This document shows, one piece after another, positions 17,700-20,359 of a stretch of 20,359 nucleotides of DNA (positions are counted from its first letter, which is position 1; the number at the start of each line of letters is the position of its first letter). Source of the stretch: Hypsibius dujardini (Eukaryota > Tardigrada > Eutardigrada > Parachela > Hypsibiidae). Where the stretch lies: NCBI GenBank assembly GCA_001579985.1, contig LRSR01007763.1, positions 1-20,359 of the forward strand, read 5' to 3'. The notes under the pieces were generated by a model. It saw only the letters and a program-made list of their open reading frames with translations. It did no database searches and was not told the origin of the DNA. The position numbers and the translations under genes were made by a program.

Positions 17700-18435
17700 T
17701 ATATACTGTATATAAGCAACCAACAGTTTGACCAAAGACATCGACAGATGTAAATTCAAATGAAATATTTGATAGGCAGCCACATATGAACGTCATATGA
17801 ATCACAGAGTTGTAGCTAGAAAAGCATCTTATCAAAATATTCGTGAGATGGCTTGGGTGACTTTGCCAATGAGTCAGATCGGATTGCACCTTGTTCTTAT
17901 CCAATCCTTGTCATCCTACAAAGGCTTTTATCGTGTAACAGATTAATCTTTGGATTACTAGTATTAATGGATGGCTATACGGTCAATTTTCTGGTCAATT
18001 ATTTTTTCATTTTTATTTAATAAATTAAGTAGAAATGTCAGAGTTTAAAATTTCATTCCAAACATTTAAATCTAACGGATAAGGACAGGCAATGATGGAC
18101 TAAACAGTAAATGGGCCAGCCTCGACTAAAAATTCTTAATCAACAAACAAAAAGTTACCGCACAAAACCAATATGTTTTCGAGCGGGGTCGCCGGTCCCG
18201 GCATAACACACACATCAAACCGTCACCTCAGCTTCTTCTTCTCCCTCCGCCGCTGAAATAAAGAAAACAAGTGCGTGTTGCTGTTTTTACGACATTTCCA
18301 ATATACACACAATCCAAACAACAAAAACGAGTCACAAAAATTCGACTCGTTTACATGATACCTTTCACGATCGATCGACGCGTAACAGGATACAATTGTT
18401 TCGCACGAGCTTGCGCAGAATATATTGTTAACATA
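17700..18435. other. Intergenic DNA after NPC1
   Basis: AT-rich; no gene recognised. A pyrimidine-rich acceptor-like site on the minus strand near 18255 is followed by a very short acidic frame ending in TGA. That is too little to call. Confidence 0.5.
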
Positions 18436-18516
18436 TTTTTTCCCTCATTAAACTGCCTCATATTTTAACTAACATCTGACGTCACTTCAAGCATACTTAG
18501 AGCTCCCAGCCAGGGT
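18436..18516. repeat. Left direct repeat flanking a fold-back element
   Basis: TCATTAAACTGCC, AACTAA and GACGTCACTTCAAGC, then CTCCC.GCC...GGGTC occur in the same order at about 19186-19271, on the far side of the element at 18517-19173. Confidence 0.7.
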
Positions 18517-19173
18517 CTCGTTTAGAGTTCTTACAAGCCAGACTGAGGACCCCTCACGGTAAAGCCAGGGGGTGAGCAAACGAGCACAGTGCACTTTTCT
18601 TAAATTAAATCCGAAATTAGGCATGCTGTTCTTAATAATTTGAACCTTGGGGGTGTTGGGTTCTGATTCTCAGGGATCCTGGGATTTTAAAACATCATTA
18701 GCCATTTGAGTTTTTCCACCAAATTTAAACGGTTTTTGAATGTTTTTAACGTCCCATTTGTAGTTCTTACTGGGAAGCTTTTATTAGACCTCAGGTGTGT
18801 AGGGGGAAGCACTAGGGAGAGTGCCCCCCTTTATTAATTCGGGCCGCTGCCAGAAGGGGGAGCAATTTTTATTCATAAGAAAAACCTCCCCCTCCCCCGG
18901 CTAACTGCCCCTCTCCAAAAAGTTGGTTACGCCTCTGTTAGGCCCCAAAAAATCTCGAATTTGGTGGAATAAACTGTGGTATTTTGTTTAATGTTTTGGA
19001 ATCCCGGGGGTCTTGGACATGAGACCCCACATCCCCACAAGTTTCAAAATGATCAGGAACAAACGGCCAAGCATTACGCTCAATTTGTAAAACAAATGCA
19101 TTATGCCCCTATGCCCACCCCCAGGTCCTACCATAAGGGGTCCTCATTCCGACTTGTAAGGAACCTAAACGAG
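18517..19173. mobile_element. Large fold-back element (about 657 bp)
   Basis: Terminal inverted repeat of about 62 bp: CTCGTTTAGAGTTCTTACAA at the left end against its near-complement at the right end (19111-19173), continuing through TGAGGACCCC and GGGGGTG. Similarity between the inverted halves appears to continue inward, for example TTTTTCCACCAAATT on the left against a TATTCCACCAAATT complement on the right. No transposase frame is visible. Probably a non-autonomous DNA transposon; superfamily not determined. Confidence 0.7.
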
Positions 19174-19185
19174 CTTCTGTCAGAA

Positions 19186-19271
19186 TTATTTTCTCATTAA
19201 ACTGCCCCATTTCAACTAATATGAGACGTCACTTCAAGCGTGTATCTATTTCTCCCGGCCGATCCCGGGTC
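19186..19271. repeat. Right direct repeat flanking a fold-back element
   Basis: Second copy of the roughly 80-bp sequence at 18436-18516, with substitutions and small gaps. Confidence 0.7.
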
Positions 19272-19710
19272 ACCCAATTCTATTTACCCTTTCTCACAGA
19301 ATAATCCACTTCTCCGTCGCTGTCAATAATTTTGGCGACTAATTTGCACGCCCTCTTTCTCACTGCTCATTGCAGAAATCAGGCAGGACACAGTGCACAC
19401 ACAAACACATACAGCACGTACAAGCCAATTCTTCAGTGTTTGCATATTATTTGTTCAAGGACGCCTCGAGTCGAGAAGCGAGATCTCTTGTGTCTGTGTG
19501 TGTGTTGAATTGTTCTGTCAGTTTTTCCTCTGCACGCAGGTGTTTTAGTTTACCTTTCTCAACGCAGTCGATCACATCGCATTTGTACTACAGTACTTGA
19601 TTTTTTTTCCTGGCCGCAGTTGTCGGCTTTTTGTGCAAATAATAGATATATCGCGGCTAAACGTCTCCTGACAACGCGAAAAACAAGTTTTTTCTTTTTT
19701 CGCGGCACTT

Positions 19711-19717
19711 TATAAAA
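19711..19717 (+). promoter_or_regulatory. TATA box of the downstream gene
   Basis: TATAAAA 119 bp before the start codon at 19830, followed by a GC-richer probable 5' UTR. A TCAGT initiator-like word at 19759 is rather far from it, so the exact start of transcription is not clear. Confidence 0.5.
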
Positions 19718-19829
19718 AGCGACCGACTGATCGGTCCGGTCGAAAAGAAAAGCGGCGATCAGTGTCGTTTTTGCTGCTTTCTCTGCTTGAGCGGGGCCAG
19801 AGATATATTTATTTATCTATTTATCGAGG

Positions 19830-19898
19830 ATGAATTCGGATATGCAGATGACGGACGTCCGTGGCAACTGGTCATCCGCCGATCTCGTGGACCGTGAG
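19830..19898 (+). CDS. First coding exon of an unidentified gene (3'-partial)
   Basis: ATG opens a 23-residue segment beginning MNSDMQMTDVRGNWSSADLV and ending DRE. It is followed by a strong donor GTATGT in phase 0. Coding character is supported by its position after a TATA box, and by the contrast with the AT- and CAGA-rich sequence that follows. The frame stays open past the donor to 20045, but that stretch looks intronic. It is too short to assign a family; no signal peptide is visible, so the product is probably cytosolic or nuclear. Confidence 0.5.
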
Positions 19899-20057
19899 GT
19901 ATGTGTCTGTGGCATTATTGAAAACATTCAGGCATTATTTCGGGTGTTGACTTTGAAGATGAATTTGGAGAACTTTTTGGGGGATTGTTTTTTGAATTTC
20001 ATGATTTTGTCTTGTATTCAGGCAAAGAATGTGTTGAGAAATTGAGTGGTATGAGCT

Positions 20058-20359
20058 AGAGACAGGTCAATTCAGACAGAGTCAACCACATGCGCTATAA
20101 CGGAAAAATAGACAGATACAGAGGAAAAAATTAGACAAACAGAAACGGATATCAGGTAATCAAGGCGGGCAGACGGACAAAAATTTGAACAAGCAAACGA
20201 CAGAAAGGCAGATGGACCGGGACAGGCAGGCAAACGTACAGGCACAGAGGGACAGGGGCCCGGCAGATTTTCATACGGATAGGTTGACAGACAAACGGAC
20301 AAAGTACATCTTGAGCTGAACAGATGGACAGACACCTTGACAGACAGACAGACAGACAG
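20058..20359. repeat. Degenerate CAGACA tract at window end
   Basis: Interrupted GACAGACA/GGCAGACAGA words from about 20058 to the end, finishing in pure CAGA units. It lies in the presumed first intron of the gene starting at 19830. Confidence 0.85.

Noticed and set aside
18215-18262. Possible tiny terminal exon on the minus strand (acidic GEEEAEV then TGA) after a good pyrimidine tract
   Set aside because: Only about a dozen codons, and no upstream exon on that strand that I could support.
1-20359. CRISPR array, operon or defence system
   Set aside because: No spacer-repeat pattern; the genes are spliced animal genes, and the repeats present are microsatellites and fold-backs.

Overview
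This window is nuclear DNA from an animal with a fairly compact genome. Coding sequence is broken into many exons with GT-AG introns, mostly 75-700 bp and one of 1.9 kb. Non-coding DNA is AT-rich and full of simple repeats and fold-back elements. The proteins are metazoan (a mitochondrial amidoxime reductase, an NPC1 cholesterol transporter, a Ly6-like cysteine-rich peptide). Gene density is roughly one gene per 5 kb, which suits a small-genome invertebrate such as a tardigrade or another ecdysozoan. I cannot name the species.

Layout. (1) 1-3946, + strand: the last seven exons of a mitochondrial amidoxime reducing component (mARC, MOSC-domain molybdoenzyme). Its start lies before the window. 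(2) 3947-6033: mostly unexplained intergenic DNA with a possible hAT transposase relic near 4864-5118. (3) 6034-6206: a strong fold-back element. (4) 6248-6882, - strand: two probable exons of a Ly6/quiver-like peptide, 5' end not found. (5) 6978-7090: a hexanucleotide satellite. (6) 7480-17408, + strand: a complete NPC1 gene. I joined 15 exons by homology and splice phase into one frame of 3951 nt, or 1316 residues, from signal peptide to stop. (7) 17409-19700: intergenic DNA with a 657-bp fold-back element flanked by direct repeats. (8) 19711-20359, + strand: TATA box and first coding exon of an unidentified gene that runs off the window.

The genes do not form an operon or an evident pathway. 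mARC acts at the mitochondrial outer membrane and NPC1 in late endosomes and lysosomes; their adjacency looks incidental. I found no CRISPR, phage, or clearly new multi-gene system. The more unusual material is structural: a family of short fold-back elements with palindromic locus-specific flanks, a perfect 16-bp hairpin over the NPC1 stop codon, degenerate CAGA/TCTG tracts that repeatedly start shortly after splice donors, and an NPC1 tail without the usual lysosomal targeting motif.
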